Shown: in pieces, positions 1 to 5,050 of the stretch
How positions within the stretch are numbered: the first letter of the stretch is position 1
Layout of the letters: every line of letters starts with the position of its first letter
Assembly (NCBI GenBank): GCA_947177645.1
Contig: CAMWVJ010000119.1
Location: forward strand, 1 to 5,050
Length of the DNA: 5,050 nucleotides
Reading direction: 5' to 3'
DNA from: an uncultured Desulfovibrio sp.
GTDB lineage: Bacteria > Desulfobacterota > Desulfovibrionia > Desulfovibrionales > Desulfovibrionaceae
Position numbers and translations under genes: made by a program
Notes under the pieces: generated by a model
Told to the model about the DNA's origin: nothing
The model's input: the letters and a program-made list of their open reading frames with translations, nothing else
Database searches by the model: none

Positions 1-1
1 C

Positions 2-902
<901 letters not shown>

Positions 903-913
<11 letters not shown>

Positions 914-1610
914 CGCCCGCTTGCGGCTGCGCAAGCCCGGCGCCGCGCTCTGCGCCCTGGGCGCCTTGCTGGCCCTCCTGTTCTACGCGCTTTCGCCGCT
1001 CAGGGCAGAAGATCAGCCGCTCGCGCAGCCGGACGGCATGGTGGCCCATTGCTTTGACGGGGATACCTTCAAGCTCAGGGACAGGCGGGTTGTGCGCCTC
1101 GCCGGCATCGACTCGCCGGAGCTCGGGCGCGGCGAAACACGGCCGCAGTACTATGCCCGCGAGGCCAAGGCCGAACTCGAGCGGCTGACCCGCGGCCAGC
1201 AGGTTTCGCTCTATTCCGCCGGCGTGAGCGACCGTGACCGCCACGGGCGCCTCGTGGCCGACGTGCGCCTTGCGGACGGCCGCTCGCTCAATGACCTCAT
1301 GGTGGCCTCGGGCGCGGCCTTCTTCTATCCGCACCGCGACCTCGGGCCGCACTTCCAGGAGCGCCTGCGCGAGCTTCAGGCCGAGGCCATCCACGAGCGG
1401 CGCGGCCTGTGGGCGCACCTGCTCGAGCTGCCGCTCGCGCAGGAGACCTATGTGGGCAATCGCGGCTCGCTGCGCTTTTTCCCGGTGAACTGCCCGGAGG
1501 CGCGGCACATCAAGCCGCGCAACCGCGTCCACTTCGGCACGCTCATGGACGCCTTCCTGGCCGGCTACGCGCCGGCGCGCGTCTGCCTGTTCTGGCCGGA
1601 CGCCAAGTAG
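903..1610 (+). CDS. Exported thermonuclease-family (SNase-like) nuclease with degenerate C-terminal Ada-like zinc domain
   Basis: This 235-residue protein has an SNase OB-fold domain, the calcium-dependent nuclease family that cleaves DNA or RNA phosphodiester bonds. Residues 1-35 form a basic n-region (R2, R6, R8, R10, K11), a hydrophobic core (about 14-30) and a possible cleavage site after LRA (33-35), suggesting export or a membrane anchor. Active-site equivalents are present: DGDT at 52-55 with D54, R65, D70 and E73 in RLAGIDSPE, and R116 in DRHGR. Catalytic arginines and acidic metal ligands are therefore intact. Residues 182-235 ([26 protein letters not shown]) resemble the small zinc-binding domain often appended to bacterial SNases, but only C197 and C228 of the expected ligand set remain. 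The ATG at 903 is chosen because it supplies the signal sequence; it overlaps rpoD by 11 bases and lacks a clear Shine-Dalgarno, so translation is probably coupled to rpoD. The substrate and exact location are not known. Family call is confident; biological role is not. Confidence 0.9.
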
Positions 1611-1622
1611 GCGCGGCAGGGA

Positions 1623-1652
1623 AGCGGCCCTTCAGGGCGTCCCGGGGCCGCT
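1623..1652. terminator. Hairpin between convergent genes, possible weak bidirectional terminator
   Basis: A perfect 8-bp inverted repeat (AGCGGCCC at 1623-1630, GGGCCGCT at 1645-1652) encloses a 14-base loop. It lies in the 52-base gap between the stop of the nuclease and the stop of the minus-strand carbamoyltransferase-like gene, where a terminator is expected for both transcripts. Neither strand has a U-tract after the stem, so it is not a canonical intrinsic terminator. It could act as a 3'-end stabilising structure or work with Rho, or be a chance GC-rich repeat. Confidence 0.35.
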
Positions 1653-1662
1653 CGTCCCCGGC

Positions 1663-2544
1663 TCAGAAGTCAAAAACCCAGTGCAGGATGCGCTTGTGCA
1701 CGCGCAGGCGATATTCCGCCTGGCGCACCAAAAGCGATGCCTTGCTGGAGAGCACGGCCGGCGCCACCGGGATGGCGCGCACCGGCGAGGCGCAGAGCAA
1801 AAGCCGAGCGTCGGGGACGGCCTTCCCCATGAGCTCCGGCGTGATGGCCCAGTCCGCCTGTTGCAGGGCATCCAGCTCCCCGCGGTAGCCGGCGAACACA
1901 AAGTTCACATCCTTCACCGCCTCTTCGGGCGACTCCACAAAAGTCACCGGGCTTCCGATACGCGCGGCCTTGGCTTCCAGCCCTGCTGTATCGAACTGCC
2001 TGGGCACGGCCACGCGCAGGGCGAAGGGGAACCAGGCCGTCGCCTCGATGAGCGAATGGAGCGTGCCGTTGGCGCAGCCCACCCAGGCCGCGGTCACGCC
2101 CGCAAGCTCGCGCGAGATACGCAGCATGCAGGCGATGTCGGCCAGCGCGTGCGCGGGGTGCGCATCGGGGCTGCCGGCATTGATGATGGGGAAATGCACG
2201 TCAACTTCCGAGACGTTCCATGTCGTCACGGGCAGTGCGTAGGTATAGAGGCAGTCGAGATAGTAGCCGAAGATGGGCATCAGGTGTTTCTGGAAGTCAC
2301 TGACCTCCTGATGCCAGGCGCCGGAGGGGCTGCCCTCAAAGATGGTGGTGCCGCCCATCTGGCGCACGGCGGCGGTGACGCAGAGGCGTTCGGGCAGGGA
2401 ATGGCGGGCGAAGGCGAGCAGCGCCACCTTCTCGCTCATGAAGTCCGATTGCAGCTTGGCATCCGGGATGCCGATGGCCTGCTGCACGAGCATCCAGCAG
2501 GTTTCCGAGCCCAGTTCCCTGATGGTCAGGACATTTCGTGCCAT
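1663..2544 (-). CDS. Aspartate/ornithine carbamoyltransferase-family protein with altered active site, function unknown
   Basis: This 293-residue protein matches the length and two-domain layout of ornithine/aspartate carbamoyltransferases. N-terminal landmarks are FARHSLPER (45-53, where FxxxSTRTR is expected), RQMGG (61-65) and HPAHALAD (129-136, for HPxQxLaD). C-terminal landmarks are WVGCANGTLHSLI (154-166, for the VGDxxNxxxSL Rossmann motif), CASP (251-254, for HCLP) and RQAEYRL (274-280, for the conserved QAENR helix). The fold is thus recognisable, but most residues that bind carbamoyl phosphate or ornithine are replaced: the first Arg of STRTR is P51, the IRT arginine is Y102, the Gln of HPxQ is H132, the SMG loop reads GYRG, and the HCLP cysteine is A252. 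It may be a pseudoenzyme or use another substrate, and I would not annotate it as argF. The ATG is supported by GGAGG on the minus strand (2550-2554) with 5-base spacing. There is no frameshift or internal stop. It is divergent from trxA and convergent with the nuclease gene. Confidence 0.82.
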   Translation of the reverse strand: MARNVLTIRELGSETCWMLVQQAIGIPDAKLQSDFMSEKVALLAFARHSLPERLCVTAAVRQMGGTTIFEGSPSGAWHQEVSDFQKHLMPIFGYYLDCLYTYALPVTTWNVSEVDVHFPIINAGSPDAHPAHALADIACMLRISRELAGVTAAWVGCANGTLHSLIEATAWFPFALRVAVPRQFDTAGLEAKAARIGSPVTFVESPEEAVKDVNFVFAGYRGELDALQQADWAITPELMGKAVPDARLLLCASPVRAIPVAPAVLSSKASLLVRQAEYRLRVHKRILHWVFDF

Positions 2545-2575
2545 GGCTTCCTCCCTGATGAACTGCGTACGGAAG

Positions 2576-2590
2576 AGAGCGTCGCGCTCT
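2576..2590 (-). other. Stem-loop in the 5' leader of the carbamoyltransferase-like gene
   Basis: A perfect 6-bp inverted repeat (AGAGCG, loop TCG, CGCTCT on the plus strand) lies about 5-19 bases downstream of the transcript start predicted from the adjacent minus-strand promoter, and about 21 bases before the Shine-Dalgarno. It may protect the mRNA 5' end, or be a protein-binding dyad. The stem is short, so chance is possible. Confidence 0.35.
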
Positions 2591-2600
2591 TAGCGCTTCA

Positions 2601-2629
2601 AGAGTAGCAGGGGCGCCGCCCAGTGTCCA
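2601..2629 (-). promoter_or_regulatory. Candidate extended -10 sigma-70 promoter for the carbamoyltransferase-like gene
   Basis: Read on the minus strand, TGGACA (2629-2624; 5 of 6 matches to TTGACA) is followed after exactly 17 bases by TACTCT (2606-2601), directly preceded by TGC, the extended -10 signature. The predicted start is near 2594, giving a leader of about 50 bases. The -10 hexamer alone is weak (3 of 6), so the call relies on spacing, -35 quality and the TGn element. Confidence 0.5.
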
Positions 2630-2664
2630 GAAGGGCCACGCGGCGAGCAAGATGCGTTCAGAAG

Positions 2665-2720
2665 TTTCCGCAAAAAATTTCTTTGCTCCGCCGCAGACTC
2701 CCGTACGCATAAAAAGTGGC
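2665..2720. promoter_or_regulatory. AT-rich segment with GCAAA/TTTGC dyad between divergent promoters
   Basis: This is the only markedly AT-rich patch in the window. It contains an inverted repeat GCAAA (2670-2674) / TTTGC (2682-2686) around an AAATTT core, plus a later A-run (2711-2715). It sits 57 bases upstream of the trxA -35 and 41 bases upstream of the carbamoyltransferase-like -35. It is a plausible binding site for a regulator or nucleoid protein acting on both genes. The spacing does not fit a classical UP element for either promoter, and the dyad does not match the Fur, Rex or CRP/FNR-type consensus as I know them. Confidence 0.3.
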
Positions 2721-2742
2721 GTGCGCGCCCGTTGCTGACGCC

Positions 2743-2771
2743 TTGACAGCATGCGCCGCTGAAACTACAAG
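2743..2771 (+). promoter_or_regulatory. Sigma-70 promoter of the trxA-trxB-bamD operon
   Basis: A perfect -35 hexamer TTGACA (2743-2748) is followed after 17 bases by TACAAG (2766-2771), matching 4 of 6 positions of TATAAT. The predicted transcript start is about 2778-2779, giving a leader of about 99 bases before the trxA ATG. No other good promoter was seen further down to 4863, so this probably drives all three genes. Confidence 0.75.
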
Positions 2772-2778
2772 AATCGAA

Positions 2779-2801
2779 GGAGAACGCCCCCGGGCTTCTC
2801 C
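2779..2801 (+). other. 5'-terminal stem-loop of the trx operon leader
   Basis: GGAGAA (2779-2784) pairs with TTCTCC (2796-2801), and the stem continues with GCC/GGC (2786-2788 / 2793-2795) after a one-base bulge, closing a CCCG loop. It begins at, or within a base of, the predicted transcription start. A stem at the extreme 5' end is a known way to protect mRNA from 5'-end-dependent decay. No U-run follows, so it is not an attenuator by itself. A second small hairpin (CGGCG 2842-2846 / CGCCG 2851-2855, loop CAAT) lies 12 bases before the trxA ribosome-binding site at 2868-2871. Confidence 0.45.
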
Positions 2802-2877
2802 CTCAAGGAACGGGCACGACGCTGTCCGCCGAGGCCGTTTCCGGCGCAATCGCCGCCACTAACCCAAGGAGAGTACC

Positions 2878-3213
2878 ATGGTCGAAGAACTTACTGACGC
2901 CACGTTTGCGAACGCCATGAAGAGCGACATCCCGGTCTTTATCGATTTCTGGGCGCCCTGGTGCGGCCCGTGCCGGGCCATGGCACCGATCATTGAGGAG
3001 GTGTCCAAGGAATATGAAGGCCGCGTCCGCTTCTACAAGATGAATGTGGATGAAAACCCCGCCACGCCTACCCAGTACGGCGTGCGCGCCATCCCCACCA
3101 TGGTGCTCGTCAAGGGTGGCGACACGGTGGAGCAGGTCACGGGCGCCATCACCAAGGACGCCCTCAAGAAGATGGTTGATTCCAAGGCTTTGCCTAATGA
3201 AGGCGTTGCCTAA
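2878..3213 (+). CDS. trxA: Thioredoxin
   Basis: This 111-residue cytoplasmic protein reduces disulfides in ribonucleotide reductase, peroxiredoxins, metabolic enzymes and other targets, and is itself reduced by thioredoxin reductase. The canonical active site WCGPC is at 28-32 (redox cysteines C29 and C32). The buried acidic residue before it is D23 in FIDFWA, and the cis-proline loop is AIPT with P73. There is no signal peptide and no extra domain, and length is typical of thioredoxin 1. The start is fixed by AAGGAG (2866-2871) six bases before the ATG. Its stop codon shares one base with the trxB start (TAATG at 3211-3215), so the reductase is made by reinitiation and the pair forms a dedicated reducing couple. 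It is the first gene of the operon, behind a near-consensus promoter. Identity is very secure. Confidence 0.98.
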   Translation: MVEELTDATFANAMKSDIPVFIDFWAPWCGPCRAMAPIIEEVSKEYEGRVRFYKMNVDENPATPTQYGVRAIPTMVLVKGGDTVEQVTGAITKDALKKMVDSKALPNEGVA

Positions 3214-4139
3214 TGTATGACGCCGTTATCGTTGGTGCTGGTCCTGCCGGCATAACGGCTGCCCTCTACCTGGCCCGCTCCGGCTGTTCGGTGCTCCTTT
3301 TCGAGAACCTGACGCCGGGCGGCCAGGTGCTTCTGACGGAAAAACTGGAGAATTACCCCGGCTATCCGCAGGGCATCAAGGGCTATGAGCTGGCAGATCA
3401 GTTTGCGGCCCACCTCACTGACCTGAACTCCATCGAGCGCCCCCAGGGCGAGGTGAGTTCCATCACCGGCAAAGCCGGGGATTTCACCATCAAGGCCGAG
3501 GCGGGCGAGGACGAGTACCACGCCCGCGTTGTCCTCGTGTGCTCGGGCGCGCGGCACCGTACGCTCGGCCTGGAGAAGGAAGACACCTTCATCGGGCGCG
3601 GCGTGTCGTATTGCGCCATCTGTGACGGCAACTTCTACCGCAATCAGGTGGTGGCCGTGGCGGGCGGCGGCAATTCGGCTCTGGAAGAGACCCTGTACCT
3701 CGCCAACATCGCGTCCAAGGTGCACCTCATCCACCGCCGCAACGCCTTCAGGGTCTACCAGATCTATCAGGACAGGATCGCCGCCAATGACAAGGTGGAA
3801 GTGCATCTGAGCACCGTCATCGAGGCATTGGAAGGCGAAAAGGAACTCACCGGCCTTGCCCTGAAAAATGTCGCCACCGGCGCCCGGGAAATCCTGCCGG
3901 TGCACGGCCTGTTCATCTATGTGGGCTTCCTCCCACAGACGGGCTTCCTTCCTGCGGAGGTAGAGCGGGATCACCAGGGCTTTTTGGTGACGGATACGGA
4001 AATGCGCACCAATGTGCCGGGCATCTTCGCCGCGGGCGACATCCGCTCCAAGCTTTGCCGCCAGGTCATCACCGCTGCCGGCGACGGCGCGACCGCCGCA
4101 CAGGCGGCATTCGTCTTTCTGGAACAGCTCGATGGCTAA
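3213..4139 (+). CDS. trxB: Thioredoxin reductase (NADPH-type, FAD flavoprotein)
   Basis: This 308-residue low-molecular-weight thioredoxin reductase transfers electrons from NADPH through FAD and an active-site disulfide to thioredoxin. The FAD-binding motif GAGPAG is at 8-13 and GGQ at 36-38. The redox motif CAICDG is at 134-139 (C134, C137). The NAD(P)H Rossmann motif GGGNSALEE is at 151-159. HRRNAFR at 174-180 carries the basic residues (R175, R176, R180) that read the 2'-phosphate of NADPH in the E. coli enzyme, pointing to NADPH rather than NADH. The C-terminal FAD motif GD at 275-276 is followed by [14 protein letters not shown]. The start overlaps the trxA stop by one base, and a modest GAAGG (3199-3203) lies 9 bases upstream, so expression probably depends on coupling. 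Its last 8 bases overlap bamD. All key residues are present. NADPH preference is inferred from the motif. Confidence 0.97.
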   Translation: MYDAVIVGAGPAGITAALYLARSGCSVLLFENLTPGGQVLLTEKLENYPGYPQGIKGYELADQFAAHLTDLNSIERPQGEVSSITGKAGDFTIKAEAGEDEYHARVVLVCSGARHRTLGLEKEDTFIGRGVSYCAICDGNFYRNQVVAVAGGGNSALEETLYLANIASKVHLIHRRNAFRVYQIYQDRIAANDKVEVHLSTVIEALEGEKELTGLALKNVATGAREILPVHGLFIYVGFLPQTGFLPAEVERDHQGFLVTDTEMRTNVPGIFAAGDIRSKLCRQVITAAGDGATAAQAAFVFLEQLDG

Positions 4140-4863
4140 AAAACTGCTCCGCTGCCTTCTGTTGGCCCTCTCGCTCGGCGCGCTCGCCGGTTGCGGCATC
4201 ATAGACATGCTCTATCTGCCGCCGGCCGAAGATACCGCCCAGGAGATCTTTGAAGCGGCCAACGAGGCCATGAGCGAAAAGAACTATGTGCGCGCGGTGG
4301 AGCTGTACAACAAGCTGCGCGACAACTATCCCTTCAGCCCCTACACCATCGACGCAGAGCTCTCCCTGGGCGACGCCTACTTCCTCGATGAGGAATATGA
4401 CCTCGCCGCAGAGACCTACAAGGACTTCGAGGCCCTGCATCCGCGTCACGAGGCCATGCCGTATGTGCTTTACCAGACGGGCATGTCCCTTTTGAAGCAG
4501 TTCCGCTCCATCGACCGCGCGACCACTGAGCTGCAGGAGGCCTATGACTGCTTCAGCCGCCTCCAGCAATCCTATCCCGATTCGCCCTATGCCAAGAGCG
4601 CCGAAGAAAACATGCTGACCTGCCGCAAGCTCATGGCCGAGCATGAGCTCTATATTGCGGATGTCTTCTGGCATATGGGCAAGTACGGGCCGGCGTGGCG
4701 GCGTTATGAGTTCGTTGCGGACAACTTCAAGGATGTGCCCGAGGTGGCGGAACACGCCAAGGAAAAGAGCATCGCCGCCTACCACAAGTACCGCTCTGAG
4801 GTGGCCGCGGAAACGCGCGAAAAGCGCCAGGGCTCCTGGAAGAACTGGTTCACCTGGCTCTAG
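4132..4863 (+). CDS. bamD: Outer membrane protein assembly factor BamD (TPR lipoprotein)
   Basis: This 243-residue lipoprotein belongs to the BAM complex, which folds beta-barrel proteins into the outer membrane; BamD sits on the periplasmic face and contacts BamA. Residues 1-20 are a lipoprotein signal peptide (basic AKK, hydrophobic core, lipobox LAGC) with lipidated C21. Residue +2 is Gly rather than Asp, consistent with sorting to the outer membrane. Tandem TPR-like helical pairs follow: [12 protein letters not shown] and [10 protein letters not shown] (about 36-60), [19 protein letters not shown] (66-84), the conserved F-x-x-x-HPRHE stretch (about 99-107), [13 protein letters not shown] (148-160), then [12 protein letters not shown] and the [10 protein letters not shown] repeat (169-204). 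The ATG at 4132 is chosen because it begins a perfect lipoprotein signal; an in-frame ATG at 4012 lies deep inside trxB and would bury the signal. It overlaps trxB by 8 bases with a weak GGAA at 4121-4124, so it is likely translationally coupled. It is the last gene before the terminator. Very confident. Confidence 0.95.
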   Translation: MAKKLLRCLLLALSLGALAGCGIIDMLYLPPAEDTAQEIFEAANEAMSEKNYVRAVELYNKLRDNYPFSPYTIDAELSLGDAYFLDEEYDLAAETYKDFEALHPRHEAMPYVLYQTGMSLLKQFRSIDRATTELQEAYDCFSRLQQSYPDSPYAKSAEENMLTCRKLMAEHELYIADVFWHMGKYGPAWRRYEFVADNFKDVPEVAEHAKEKSIAAYHKYRSEVAAETREKRQGSWKNWFTWL

Positions 4864-4892
4864 CGCCGAGGCGCACGGGCAGGAAAGATGTA

Positions 4893-4925
4893 AAAAGGGC
4901 TGTCGGCAAGACCGGCAGCCCTTTT
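4893..4925 (+). terminator. Intrinsic terminator of the trxA-trxB-bamD operon
   Basis: A 14-bp stem (4893-4906 paired with 4912-4925, including one T-G wobble) closes a five-base CAAGA loop. The stem is GGGCTG-T-CGG on the left and ends in TTTT on the right, 30 bases after the bamD stop. The A-run at its left base gives a U-run on the opposite strand too, so it could work in both directions. Confidence 0.88.
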
Positions 4926-4996
4926 CGCTGTGCAACATGGCGGCGGCGCGGGATTTTCTTCAAGAAATGGCGGCGCAAGCGCCCCTGCCCCGTCTT

Positions 4997-5023
4997 TTGA
5001 TCCGCCCGGATCTTTGCTATCCT
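4997..5023 (+). promoter_or_regulatory. Candidate extended -10 promoter for the gene at the right edge
   Basis: TTGATC (4997-5002; 4 of 6 matches to -35) and TATCCT (5018-5023; 4 of 6) with TGC directly upstream (5015-5017) form an extended -10 type promoter with a 15-base spacer, shorter than ideal. The predicted transcript start is about 5029-5031, coinciding with the ATG at 5030. It lies just past the operon terminator, where a new promoter is expected. Confidence 0.45.
4999..5012. repeat. Perfect 14-bp palindrome, possible operator
   Basis: GATCCG and CGGATC are perfect 6-bp inverted arms around a CC centre. The palindrome overlaps the -35 end and fills most of the spacer of the candidate promoter above, the position where a bound dimeric repressor would block polymerase. 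No regulator can be named from the sequence. Confidence 0.4.
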
Positions 5024-5029
5024 TCTCTC

Positions 5030-5050
5030 ATGGCCCCATACGACTACAGC
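5030..5050 (+). CDS. Probable start of an unidentified gene, cut by the right edge
   Basis: The ATG at 5030 opens a frame MAPYDYS that runs off the window. Five of the six codons after the ATG end in C, matching the third-base bias of the neighbouring genes, whereas the upstream in-frame stretch does not. There is no Shine-Dalgarno; the nearest GGA is about 20 bases away, and the promoter candidate would start transcription at or near the ATG itself. Upstream in-frame ATGs exist at 4937 and 4967 and cannot be excluded. Seven residues are too few to assign a family. Confidence 0.4.

Noticed and set aside
1681..2607. Long plus-strand open frame (308 codons) opposite the carbamoyltransferase-like gene
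   Set aside because: It is antisense to a gene with a clear ribosome-binding site and family motifs. Its translation is rich in His, Gly and Arg with no recognisable domain, typical of a GC-rich shadow frame.
2812..2830. Possible sigma-54 promoter (GGGCACG-like) in the trxA leader
   Set aside because: The GC half of the -24 element is present, but there is no TTGC-type -12 element at the required spacing, and a good sigma-70 promoter lies upstream.
4012..4131. Upstream in-frame extension of bamD to the ATG at 4012
   Set aside because: It would place 40 Arg/Ser/Pro-rich residues ahead of a perfect lipoprotein signal peptide and overlap trxB deeply.
3210..4208. Minus-strand open frame of 332 codons across trxB
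   Set aside because: It is antisense to a fully recognisable thioredoxin reductase, and the translation shows no family motifs; long antisense frames are expected at this GC content.
4863..4874. Small inverted repeat GCGCC/GGCGC right after the bamD stop
   Set aside because: The two-base loop is sterically poor and the strong terminator 20 bases further on explains transcript ending.
4069..4938. Minus-strand open frame of 289 codons across bamD and its terminator
   Set aside because: It would start beyond the terminator hairpin and read through it, and it is antisense to a clear BamD.
4955..4967. Dyad TTTCTT-C-AAGAAA downstream of the terminator
   Set aside because: The one-base centre cannot form a hairpin loop without opening the stem; it is not aligned with the promoter candidate, and an AT-only repeat of this size is weak evidence for an operator.
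4937..4975. 9-bp direct repeat ATGGCGGCG (4937 and 4967)
   Set aside because: Two copies of a simple GGC-rich word 30 bases apart are easily explained by composition; there is no third copy and no symmetry.
4937..5029. Earlier in-frame starts (ATG 4937, ATG 4967) for the right-edge gene
   Set aside because: Not excluded, but about half of the codons in this stretch end in A or T, unlike the neighbouring genes. Neither ATG has a Shine-Dalgarno, and the promoter candidate would lie inside the coding region.

Overview
The window is a compact stretch of GC-rich chromosome from what looks like a Gram-negative sulfate-reducer-type bacterium, most probably Desulfovibrionaceae. That placement is an inference from the style of the RpoD, TrxA/TrxB and BamD proteins, the high third-position GC, and the presence of an outer-membrane BAM lipoprotein. 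It was not checked by any search. No mobile element, CRISPR array, tRNA or rRNA is visible, and most of the window is core housekeeping DNA.

Layout: (1) Positions 2-913 hold the C-terminal half of the primary sigma factor RpoD, running off the left edge. (2) Positions 903-1610, overlapping the end of rpoD, hold an exported nuclease of the staphylococcal-nuclease family with a worn-down Ada-like zinc domain at its C-terminus. (3) Positions 1663-2544 on the minus strand, convergent with the nuclease, hold a carbamoyltransferase-fold protein in which most catalytic motifs of ornithine/aspartate carbamoyltransferase have been replaced. (4) Positions 2545-2877 are a 333-base divergent control region with a promoter candidate for each direction, a leader hairpin near each predicted transcript start, and an AT-rich dyad between the promoters. 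(5) Positions 2878-4863 are a tightly packed plus-strand operon, trxA-trxB-bamD, with overlapping start and stop codons, closed by a strong intrinsic terminator. (6) Positions 4926-5050 carry a promoter-like element around a perfect palindrome, and the probable first codons of another gene cut by the right edge.

How the genes fit together: TrxA and TrxB form a complete NADPH-dependent thiol-reducing system in the cytoplasm. BamD is the outer-membrane-anchored TPR lipoprotein of the beta-barrel assembly machine, so its coupling to trxB is positional rather than obviously functional. The carbamoyltransferase-like gene is the least ordinary item. It is an intact, well-translated-looking gene with an altered active site, divergent from the thioredoxin operon. 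I did not see a convincing new multi-gene system. The points most worth following are that diverged carbamoyltransferase, the degenerate nuclease zinc domain, a switch in synonymous codon choice inside rpoD, and the palindrome/promoter/start arrangement at the right edge.
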